DNA of 8,123 bases from CAMYJH01 sp041589735. Its GTDB lineage: Bacteria; Pseudomonadota; Gammaproteobacteria; HK1. The notes under the pieces were generated by a model. That model saw only the letters and a list, made by a program, of their open reading frames with translations, made no database searches and had not been told where the DNA came from. Made by a program: the position numbers and the translations under genes. This document shows, piece by piece, positions 1 through 6,289 of this stretch. Every line of letters begins with the position of its first letter. The first letter of the stretch is position 1. The stretch is taken from assembly GCA_041589735.1 (NCBI GenBank), contig JBFHVA010000161.1, positions 1 through 8,123 on the forward strand, given 5' to 3'.

Positions 1-3000
1 CGCCTGCTCGAAGTCAGGCCGTTCACCCTCAATCCGGCTCCGGGCCAGCCGGAGATAGGCGTTGGCCAGCGCCAGCGGCGCCTCACGGGCGAGGAAGGGG
101 TCGTCTGCCCGCAGGCCTTCGGCCCTGATGACGGCGAGCTTGGTGCTCGCGTCCTGGACGTCACTTCGTTCCGCGGCCGCGCTGAAGTCATTCTTCAAGG
201 CATCGATACGCGCCAACCGCTGCTCTTCTTCGCGCCGCTTACGCCAGTTTTCCTGGGCGGTGACAATAGCTGTTTCAAATTCGTTGAAATTCTTGAGCCC
301 GGGATAAAAAATCCGGCCGCGGTCAACAAAGGCCAGAGCCTCGACAAAACGTTCGGATTCGAGCGCGGATTTGGCGTTCTGCAGATAAAGGCGCGCTGTT
401 TGGTTGCGCACCTGCTCGAGGACCGGATCACCAGTCGGGAGCAGCGCGATGAGCTCCTTGTAGGGCACCTTGAGTTTAATTTCCCAGTCGCTGGTAAACT
501 CCGGCTTGGCCAGCAGCCTGGAAATGGTCTGAACGCGTTGGTCAACGGCCGCTTGATGCTCAGACGTCATTTCGAACGTGTGACCGGCCTGCTCTTCGAT
601 CTTTGAAAGAAGCTGGCGCTGCTCCATCAAGTAGGGGATGTCAAACAGGTTGGAAAACTCCACCAGCACACGTTCGCCCTCTGCCCAGTTGCGTTGCGCG
701 GTGCTGCTTCCCATTTGGTTGTTGAAGAGCCTCCTGAGCTTTTCCTGGACCTCAGCCAGAAGCTCTGATCTGGGGCTCAAATCCCCTAACAGGATCAGAT
801 CGTCCCGGATGCCGAGAAAATCGGGAAGCGCGTCGAGTGAGGATACCCGCGGCCCAACACGCTGCTCTATCTCCGCGACGCGACGTTCGTTGTCGATGCG
901 TTGAAGCTCGGACTGCACGCGGAAGCGCAGGTCGGTGAGTTTCGAATCGCCTGGCGCGTAAGTGAGACTGGCCCTGAGCAGCGCGTCGGCACGGTCGTAG
1001 GCTTTATCGTCAATGGCGGCTTCGGCCAGCTCGCCGTAACGGAATCGCAGACGGTCGTCTTTGAGCAGCGGGTGTTCGGGATCGATTTGTCTCACCACCT
1101 CGATGACATCACCGATATCACTGCTGCCCTTCTCAGGCAGCAGACGGCCTTCCTCCAGGTGGCGGGTGTAGTCGTCGCTTAGCTCCGCCAGCTTATTGGC
1201 TTTCTCCTGGTTCAAAAGCGTTCTGCGCTGAAGAACCTTGGCGGAATCGGGATAAAGTCGGTCCAGCTCCGCAATCAGAGCGCTGGCGGTGGCAAAGTCG
1301 TAGCGATTCTGCTTGACGCTGAACGCCTCGTGAATCTTCGAATTGAAGACGTTCATGATTGCCTGTTTTACCTGCTCGATCTCTTTCACGTCCCGCTGCC
1401 AGTCGGGATCGTAAGAGCCGATGAGGGAGAGCATTTCTTTGATTTCCTTTTCACCACCGCCGGCGACATAGGCGACGAGGGAATTCTTGGTCCGGGAATC
1501 ATTGAGAATAAGGCTGAGCTGCTCCGGATCCGCGAGCGCCCCGGCTTGATCCAGGCCCCTGCGGATGTTCGCGATCCCGGGTTGTTCGATGATCGAAATA
1601 ATCTGATCGCGCCGGTGCTTGTTGATGACGTCAACCGCCGGCCTGTATGCGCCAACGACGACTATTAATATGGCGGCAAGGCTGGCCGCGATGATCATCG
1701 GGGCACGGCTTTTCCTGGGGCGCACGCTTTCGAAAAAGTCTTCCACCGTTGGCGTGCGTTCCTCGCGCTCAAAGGCGAGTCCGCGCATCAGCGCTTTGTT
1801 TTGACGTTTGTTGAGTTTTGCAACGGGTTCCGGTTTCAGTCCCAGCTCTCTCGCCTTTGGGGCCGCCTTTCTGCCGTATGGATGTTTCCCCGTCAGCAGC
1901 TGGTAGGTCATGATCGCGAGTGCATAGATGTCATCGCGCGGATCCGGATCCACGCCCTCGAACATCTCCACCGTCGCGTACGTGGGCGTGAGCGCGCCGA
2001 GCTCGCTGGGGTCGAAAAGGGTGGTTTCCCCTTCGGCATCGGTCTTGGTTTTCGATGCCCGCGCGATGCCGAAATCGAGCAGCTTGATGGTGCCGTCTTT
2101 GGTGTAAAAACAGTTGCCGGGCTTGAGGTCCGCGTGAACGAGACCGTGAGAGTGGGCGTAGGCGAGGCCGTTGCACAGCTGCTCAATCAGGGGCATGGCC
2201 TCTTCCACGGCTAAACCACCGGCGGGTAGCTTGCTGATGAACGCGTCCAGCGGCTGTCCTTCCAGCACCTCCATGGTCATGAAGAAGGTATTAGAGGAGT
2301 CGTCGCGATCGAAGTCGTAAACGGTCGCGATGTTCGGGTGCGCCAGCCGCTGCTGCTTGGCGGTTTCTCGCTGGAGCGCGATGAAGGCTTCCGGGTGCTC
2401 CTTGAAATCGCCTTGGAGGAGCTTGATTGCGACGAAGGGGTTGCGATCCCGGGCTTCTTCCTTGAGCAGATCTTTTCCTTTCCAAACGGCGCCCATTCCG
2501 CCCTCGCCGAGCTTGGACATGAGCTGGAAGCGATCGCGCAGATGGTCGCCTTCGCGGAACGCGCGAGACAAGCCGGGATGCCGGGGGTCCCTGATCGTTG
2601 GCCAGTTGGCGCCGGTGTCCGGGTCGGCGGTGTCCTCCGCCGAGGCCAGGGCCTCGTCGGAAAAGACGTCAAAATCTATTTCGGCTTCCAGGGCGACGGT
2701 CTTGTCCGTGCCGTTGGCGCTTAAGCTGGTCGCGTCCTCGTTATAGGGATTGAGCTCGGTGGAATCGGCGTACGGCTGACCGTTTCCCCGCTCTTCGAGC
2801 GCCGGTGTGAGGTCGAGTTCCGGATTCATGGTGGTCGGGTGGTCGTCGAGTCCGGCCTCCATCTGGGTCGCCTCGCCGAGGATCTCGTCGTCGGGGCGGA
2901 GGATTTCCGATCTCTGTTCCAGCGAGGGCAGAGGTTCGGCCGTTATTTCCGTACTCTCCGGCACGCGCTCGAATCCGGTGGCCTGGTTGTGAAGTTCGGC

Positions 3001-3318
3001 AGGCGGCGACTCATCGGCGTCCGGCGTCGGGTCGCTGAGCGCAAGCGCCGTTAGATCGGGATCTCGCACGACATCATCGAGGGCGAGCACGGTTGCCTCC
3101 GGATCACGACCGGCGATGATGTGCGAGGTCACGTTACCGTTCAACGACACGTACATCGCGTGGGGCAGGCCCGCGTCACGAGCCGCTCGAAGGAGTTTTG
3201 CGACCAGCTTCGTCTTATCTGGTGACCGGGCCAGGAACTGTTGAACCGCCGCGTTGCACTGCTCGAAGGATCCGTTTCCCTTGATGAGCGCGCTCAGCAG
3301 CTTCTTCAGTTCGGCCAC
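1..3318 (-). CDS. Membrane-anchored Hanks-type Ser/Thr protein kinase with long extracytoplasmic helical-repeat region (3' end outside window)
   Basis: The frame is open for 1106 codons from GTG at 3318 to the window edge, so the C-terminus is missing. GTG is the first start after the in-frame TAA that also ends the phosphatase gene; no strong ribosome binding site is visible. Residues 1-255 hold a short helical head and then a Asp/Glu/Pro/Thr-rich region. The kinase domain spans about 265-530: glycine loop GEGGMG at 271-276, ATP-binding Lys299 (VAIK), catalytic loop HADLKPGN at 395-402 with Asp397, and DFG at 415-417. The RD arginine is Ala396, and the usual APE motif reads TVE. A membrane segment (about 541-559) follows a basic stretch, RPRKSR, so the kinase should be cytoplasmic and residues 560 onward extracytoplasmic. 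That part is charged and helical with TPR-like units near 672-706, 772-806 and 989-1026. It should phosphorylate Ser/Thr proteins in response to an envelope signal (inferred) and be opposed by the adjacent phosphatase. Confidence 0.95.
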   Translation of the reverse strand, partial: MAELKKLLSALIKGNGSFEQCNAAVQQFLARSPDKTKLVAKLLRAARDAGLPHAMYVSLNGNVTSHIIAGRDPEATVLALDDVVRDPDLTALALSDPTPDADESPPAELHNQATGFERVPESTEITAEPLPSLEQRSEILRPDDEILGEATQMEAGLDDHPTTMNPELDLTPALEERGNGQPYADSTELNPYNEDATSLSANGTDKTVALEAEIDFDVFSDEALASAEDTADPDTGANWPTIRDPRHPGLSRAFREGDHLRDRFQLMSKLGEGGMGAVWKGKDLLKEEARDRNPFVAIKLLQGDFKEHPEAFIALQRETAKQQRLAHPNIATVYDFDRDDSSNTFFMTMEVLEGQPLDAFISKLPAGGLAVEEAMPLIEQLCNGLAYAHSHGLVHADLKPGNCFYTKDGTIKLLDFGIARASKTKTDAEGETTLFDPSELGALTPTYATVEMFEGVDPDPRDDIYALAIMTYQLLTGKHPYGRKAAPKARELGLKPEPVAKLNKRQNKALMRGLAFEREERTPTVEDFFESVRPRKSRAPMIIAASLAAILIVVVGAYRPAVDVINKHRRDQIISIIEQPGIANIRRGLDQAGALADPEQLSLILNDSRTKNSLVAYVAGGGEKEIKEMLSLIGSYDPDWQRDVKEIEQVKQAIMNVFNSKIHEAFSVKQNRYDFATASALIAELDRLYPDSAKVLQRRTLLNQEKANKLAELSDDYTRHLEEGRLLPEKGSSDIGDVIEVVRQIDPEHPLLKDDRLRFRYGELAEAAIDDKAYDRADALLRASLTYAPGDSKLTDLRFRVQSELQRIDNERRVAEIEQRVGPRVSSLDALPDFLGIRDDLILLGDLSPRSELLAEVQEKLRRLFNNQMGSSTAQRNWAEGERVLVEFSNLFDIPYLMEQRQLLSKIEEQAGHTFEMTSEHQAAVDQRVQTISRLLAKPEFTSDWEIKLKVPYKELIALLPTGDPVLEQVRNQTARLYLQNAKSALESERFVEALAFVDRGRIFYPGLKNFNEFETAIVTAQENWRKRREEEQRLARIDALKNDFSAAAERSDVQDASTKLAVIRAEGLRADDPFLAREAPLALANAYLRLARSRIEGERPDFEQA

Positions 3319-3339
3319 CGCGATAACCGTGAGGGGAGA

Positions 3340-4167
3340 TTACTTGCTCGGCTGCTTGACGGTATCGAAGCGAGGCAGGGTTTCTGCAGAGTGGAAGTCA
3401 TCGCCGCCGTGGGCCAGGCGGGCGCGGGCGGTGTCATTGCCGGAGATTTGCACGGTCACCACGGTGACGTTGTCCCGGGAGCCCCGCGACAAGGCCAGAT
3501 CCACCAGCGTATCGCTCAGTGAGCGATCGTTTTCCCGGCCCGCGATCTCAAGCATTTCCGACGGCTTGACCTCCTTGTCCAGTCCGTCGCTGCAGAGTAT
3601 GAACACGTCCCCCGGCTGAAGCTCGACGATCTCCAAATCCAGCTTCAATCCATCGGCGGCGCCTATGGCGCGGGTCACGAGATTGCCCTGGGGGTGGCTG
3701 GAGGCCTGAAGTCGGGTCAGGATGCCCTTCTCGACAAGCTCTTCGACCAGGGCATGATCCTGCGTGATCTGAACGATCTGCCCGCCCCGGCAGCGGTAGA
3801 TCCGGCTGTCACCGGCCCAGACGCAGACCGCGTGACGGCCCCGCGCAATGAGCGCCGCGACGGTGCTGCCAATGGTCTGGGACTCGTTTCCTTTGGCAAT
3901 CGCGCGCAGCTTGTCGTTGACCCGCAAAAGGCGGTTTTCCACCTCATCCAGGTATTCGCTCAAAGCCTGGGGAGGCTTAATCGCGTTCAGCGCCTCACAG
4001 ATCATGCCGCTGGCCACATCGCCGGCGGTGTGCCCTCCCATACCGTCCGCGACGGCCCAAAGGCCCAGATCGGGCCGCTCGAGGTAGGCATCCTCGTTGA
4101 TATCCCGGACCATCCCGACGTCGGTACGGCTGGAAGATGACCAGGAAATTTTGGGCTGCTGGTTCAT
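3340..4167 (-). CDS. PP2C-family protein Ser/Thr phosphatase
   Basis: This 275-residue protein is a compact soluble PP2C (PPM) phosphatase of the usual bacterial length. It removes phosphate from Ser/Thr residues using two metal ions. The motifs are complete: NEDAY with Glu25 and Asp26, VADGMGG with metal-binding Asp41, the WAGDSR turn at 117-122, QDHALVEELV at 136-145, HPQGNLVTRAIG at 158-169, CSDGL with Asp194, and SRDNVTVV with Asp232. No signal peptide or membrane segment is seen, so it acts in the cytoplasm. About 30 residues after the catalytic core look flexible. The stop codon lies 21 bases before the kinase start, a tight operon that makes this the likely antagonist of that kinase, resetting its autophosphorylation and substrates. 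ATG at 4167 gives the N-terminus usual for the family; no good Shine-Dalgarno sequence precedes it. T6SS phosphatases (PppA) belong to the same family, but no other secretion genes are present. Confidence 0.96.
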   Translation of the reverse strand: MNQQPKISWSSSSRTDVGMVRDINEDAYLERPDLGLWAVADGMGGHTAGDVASGMICEALNAIKPPQALSEYLDEVENRLLRVNDKLRAIAKGNESQTIGSTVAALIARGRHAVCVWAGDSRIYRCRGGQIVQITQDHALVEELVEKGILTRLQASSHPQGNLVTRAIGAADGLKLDLEIVELQPGDVFILCSDGLDKEVKPSEMLEIAGRENDRSLSDTLVDLALSRGSRDNVTVVTVQISGNDTARARLAHGGDDFHSAETLPRFDTVKQPSK

Positions 4168-4668
4168 GAGCGCTGGTCAGCCAAACAAACTTTTTTTCGG
4201 GCGGAACTCAGCGCCGCCGCGTGCGTATCGAAATCACCTCAAGCAAAAGGTTTCGGCGGCTGGCCTAAAATCTAGAGCCGCCCGGAGAAGTCGTGCTCGC
4301 CCAGCCTCCCTCAGGTGGAGATCACGTCACCATAGACTATTTTAGACGCCTCTGAGACGATTCTCGCGGAATATCGGGCAATTGGGCCACAAGGTCGGGT
4401 GGGCTGGAACTAGACCGAAGCGGTCTGCCCGCGGTGATTCCTCGACGAAGTCCCGCCTTGCACCCATATCCCGAGGCCGAACCCACTTGGCTATCGGCAA
4501 AGCCGCGCTCTCCGCCTCTCGACGGCGATCACGCCCCGCTCCGCAACCGGAAATGATGAGAGTTCGAACCGCAGGGCTCGTGTGCCCTCCGTCCGTGGGC
4601 AAAGGAATCGACTGCCACGGGATCGAAGGTTTCGGCAGCACGGTGACGGCGGCCTCAGCACCCCGCAC
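4168..4668. other. Non-coding stretch upstream of the phosphatase-kinase operon
   Basis: I see no gene I can defend here. Open frames exist on both strands but lack a recognisable family, a ribosome binding site or consistent codon use. The promoter of the phosphatase-kinase operon should lie here, reading leftward. The one TAAAAT-like box on the minus strand (near 4340-4345) has no good -35 partner, so I do not call it. A 7-base inverted repeat at 4255-4282 is listed separately. Confidence 0.5.
4255..4282. repeat. Inverted repeat about 90 bases upstream of the phosphatase start
   Basis: GGCGGCT (4255-4261) and AGCCGCC (4276-4282) are exact inverted copies separated by 14 A/T-richer bases. 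Neither strand has a T-tract after it, so it is not a simple terminator. It could be an operator, an mRNA leader hairpin of the operon, or chance in GC-rich DNA. Confidence 0.3.
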
Positions 4669-5040
4669 ATGATGAATGCGCGGGCCACGGGGATCGATGA
4701 TGACCTCAGGTTCGAGCGCCGTAGCGACACATTGACCCTCAACGACGGGCGAGCGGGGCCGGAGCCGGCCTCCGCCGAGGTGAAGCGCATCGCCGGGGAA
4801 CGCATCACCAAGGAAATGGCCGATGTGGTCACCTACTGCGAGCAGCCGCAAACAAGGGAGCGAGCAGTCTTCACGCTCCAGCAACAGTAGCTGGAGTCGG
4901 GAGTGGAATTTCAGGACATGAACGCCGAGCCCGCGACTGAACCGCTGCAGCAAAGTGAGGAACCGGGCGCGGACCGCCAGACGATTCAGGACGCTTACAG
5001 CCGCTGTGGCCCGTCCGATTATGCGGGACAGAGCCGTTGA
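4669..5040 (+). pseudogene. Coding-like frame interrupted by an in-frame TAG, product unknown
   Basis: From the paired ATGs at 4669 and 4672 the frame runs to TAG at 4888-4890 (73 residues), then stays open in the same frame for 49 more codons to TGA at 5038-5040. By hand count about 80% of third positions are G or C before the TAG and about 70% after, similar to real genes here and unlike random intergenic sequence. The translation is Glu/Asp/Arg/Gln-rich and soluble-looking (for example EVKRIAGERITKEMADVV). No ribosome binding site precedes the ATGs. I do not recognise the family. The simplest reading is a decayed gene with a nonsense mutation and a lost 5' part; a small intact ORF of 73 residues or a chance frame are alternatives. 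The opposite strand also has a long open frame (4953-4342), which I judge a shadow. Confidence 0.35.
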
Positions 5041-5090
5041 GAGGGCGGTATCGGAGTCGCAATCTCCTGGTGGCCTAAGCTTGCGGCGCG

Positions 5091-5177
5091 GTGGCCGCGG
5101 ACCGTCGGCTGATCGAGGCCGAAAAATCTGAATTCCCGTTGACCAAGTTGAAACGAGCCGCGGTGCTTGCTTCTTGA
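5091..5177 (+). pseudogene. Possible remnant of the IS3-family transposase OrfB N-terminus
   Basis: A 28-codon open stretch contains RRLIEAEKSEFPL, which resembles the opening of IS3-group OrfB proteins (roughly I-x-A-E-K-x-x-F-P-V before a Cys-Arg and a VSRSGYY motif). The match stops there: no VSRSGYY, no DDE catalytic core and no terminal inverted repeats are visible before sapC begins 100 bases later. If real, it is a small fossil of an insertion. A chance resemblance over about a dozen residues cannot be excluded. Confidence 0.22.
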
Positions 5178-5196
5178 TCTGTTGACCGCCGATGAC

Positions 5197-5224
5197 TGGT
5201 CAGCTGTCACGATTCAGGTATTAT
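5197..5224 (+). promoter_or_regulatory. Candidate promoter for the sapC-family gene
   Basis: TATTAT at 5219-5224 matches five of six -10 positions. TGGTCA at 5197-5202, 16 bases upstream, matches four of six -35 positions. This would start transcription near 5231 and leave a leader of about 45 bases. It is the best candidate between the decayed region and the gene, but it is a by-eye match only. Confidence 0.3.
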
Positions 5225-5276
5225 CCGGCTAAGCTTTAATGATTGAACTTCAACAAAAAGGTTTTGACGCCAAGCC

Positions 5277-6011
5277 ATGACAAACCAGGTACTATTCTAC
5301 GAAAATGCCAAACCGGTGACGAAAGAGCGACACCGCGACTGGTTTGTTGAGACGGGACACGACTACTCCTTTGCGCGAAAGACGAACTCGGTGCCGCTCA
5401 TGGCGGTGGAGTTTCCTTCCGCCGGGCGCGAGTACGCGGTCGTCTTTGCCGGCGCGGATCAGGGGACGACGATTCCGGTGGCGATTCTCGGCATCACGGA
5501 CAAACAGAACCTCTACATCACTGGAGAAGGCGGATGGAAGGCCAACTACATTCCAGCCTTCGTGCGCCGCTATCCTTTCATCTTTGCCACGGACGGCGAA
5601 GGCAAGACATTCACTTTGTGTATCGACGAAGGATTTGCGGGCTGTAACCAGGAGGGACATGGACGTCCGCTTTTCAACGACGAAGGCGAGCGCACCGAGT
5701 ACCTGGAAGGCGTACTGAAATTTCTTCAGGAGTATCAGGTCCAGCATCAGCGCACCCAGGCATTAATCCAGCGGCTCAAGGATCTCGAGCTGCTCGAACC
5801 GATGCAGGCCAACGTAGAGCTCAAGTCCGGAGAAAAGCATTTGCTCTCGGGATTTCAGGTGGTCAGCAGGGAGAAGCTCAACGCTTTATCGGCGGACGTC
5901 GTCCACGAGTTGTTCAAAAATGGGGCGCTCGAGCTCGTCTACTCTCACCTTCAGTCACTGGCTAATTTCGGCGCCATGATCGACCGCCTGGCCGGGCATC
6001 GGAACGTCTGA
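5277..6011 (+). CDS. SapC-family protein
   Basis: The 244-residue product matches the SapC family (PF07277) by recognisable order of conserved blocks: YENAKPV near the N-terminus, NSVPLMAVEFP at 37-47, VVFAG, IPVAILGI at about 66-73, then GGWKANYIPAFVRRYPF, TLCIDE, a PLFND turn, an EYQVQHQRTQ helix, LLEPMQANV, and a closing LSGFQVVSREKLNAL block. Length is typical. There is no signal peptide or membrane segment. The family name comes from Campylobacter fetus, where SapC was linked to the S-layer; in other proteobacteria the function is not established, so I assign none. ATG at 5277 is the first start after an in-frame TGA. The only purine-rich box (AAGG, 5258-5261) is 15 bases away, too far for a normal ribosome binding site. 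A terminator follows, so it appears monocistronic. Confidence 0.9.
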   Translation: MTNQVLFYENAKPVTKERHRDWFVETGHDYSFARKTNSVPLMAVEFPSAGREYAVVFAGADQGTTIPVAILGITDKQNLYITGEGGWKANYIPAFVRRYPFIFATDGEGKTFTLCIDEGFAGCNQEGHGRPLFNDEGERTEYLEGVLKFLQEYQVQHQRTQALIQRLKDLELLEPMQANVELKSGEKHLLSGFQVVSREKLNALSADVVHELFKNGALELVYSHLQSLANFGAMIDRLAGHRNV

Positions 6012-6030
6012 CGAAGGCAAAACTTTCGTC
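6010..6030 (+). other. Hairpin overlapping the sapC stop codon
   Basis: GACGAAGG (6010-6017) pairs with CTTTCGTC (6023-6030) through eight positions, one of them a G-T wobble, around a five-base loop. It starts inside the TGA stop codon and lies just before the stronger terminator hairpin. It has no T-tract and may protect the mRNA 3' end or assist termination. Confidence 0.3.
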
Positions 6031-6036
6031 CCTTCG

Positions 6037-6075
6037 AAGCTTTGGTCAGGCCGCCCGAGGGCTGAAAAGCTTTTT
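6037..6075 (+). terminator. Rho-independent terminator after the sapC-family gene
   Basis: AAGCTTT (6037-6043) pairs with AAAGCTT (6066-6072). After a GG bulge, TCAGGCC (6046-6052) pairs with GGCTGA (6060-6065) with one bulged G. The stem runs straight into five T's (6071-6075). Position 25 bases after the sapC stop fits a transcript end that separates sapC from the cyclase gene. Confidence 0.65.
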
Positions 6076-6130
6076 AGAAGTCATAGCCTTAGGTCTGTTT
6101 CGCTTAATACCTTTTTAATAGATTCTGTTC

Positions 6131-6136
6131 TATACT
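6131..6136 (+). promoter_or_regulatory. Candidate -10 box for the cyclase gene
   Basis: TATACT at 6131-6136 matches five of six -10 positions and sits in a clear A/T-rich island (about 6100-6145) directly after the sapC terminator. No convincing -35 hexamer lies at normal spacing, which could mean an activator-dependent or alternative-sigma promoter, or a false match. It would leave a leader of about 145 bases. Confidence 0.35.
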
Positions 6137-6289
6137 TTTCTACGAATTCCAAGCGTCAGCTTAAAGATCAAAGGCATGTCTGCCGGTGGAACCCGTCCCC
6201 GGTTTTGTTCTGGTATTGAATCCGGCTGCGCCCCTGCATCCAAATACTTCTGCCCGCGTGCGGTTTAAGGGAATCGAGCTCTAGAGGCC

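Noticed and set aside
62..3054. Many 60-140 codon open frames on the plus strand and in other minus frames across this stretch
   Set aside because: All lie inside the kinase gene, which is supported by continuous motifs over 1106 codons. They are shadows caused by high GC content.
3340..4167. Phosphatase as part of a type VI secretion cluster (PppA/PpkA pair)
   Set aside because: The kinase-phosphatase pair resembles that arrangement, but no T6SS structural gene is in the window and the flanks are sapC, a cyclase and gltX.
4310..4340. Possible CRP (cAMP receptor) site upstream of the phosphatase
   Set aside because: A GTGAC/GATCTC-like stretch was noticed because a cyclase is nearby, but it lacks the TGTGA and TCACA half-sites at proper spacing.
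4342..4953. 203-codon open frame on the minus strand in the gap
   Set aside because: It has no recognisable domain or ribosome binding site and overlaps the more gene-like plus frame at 4669-5040. Composition and stray Cys, His and Pro clusters look like an antisense reading.
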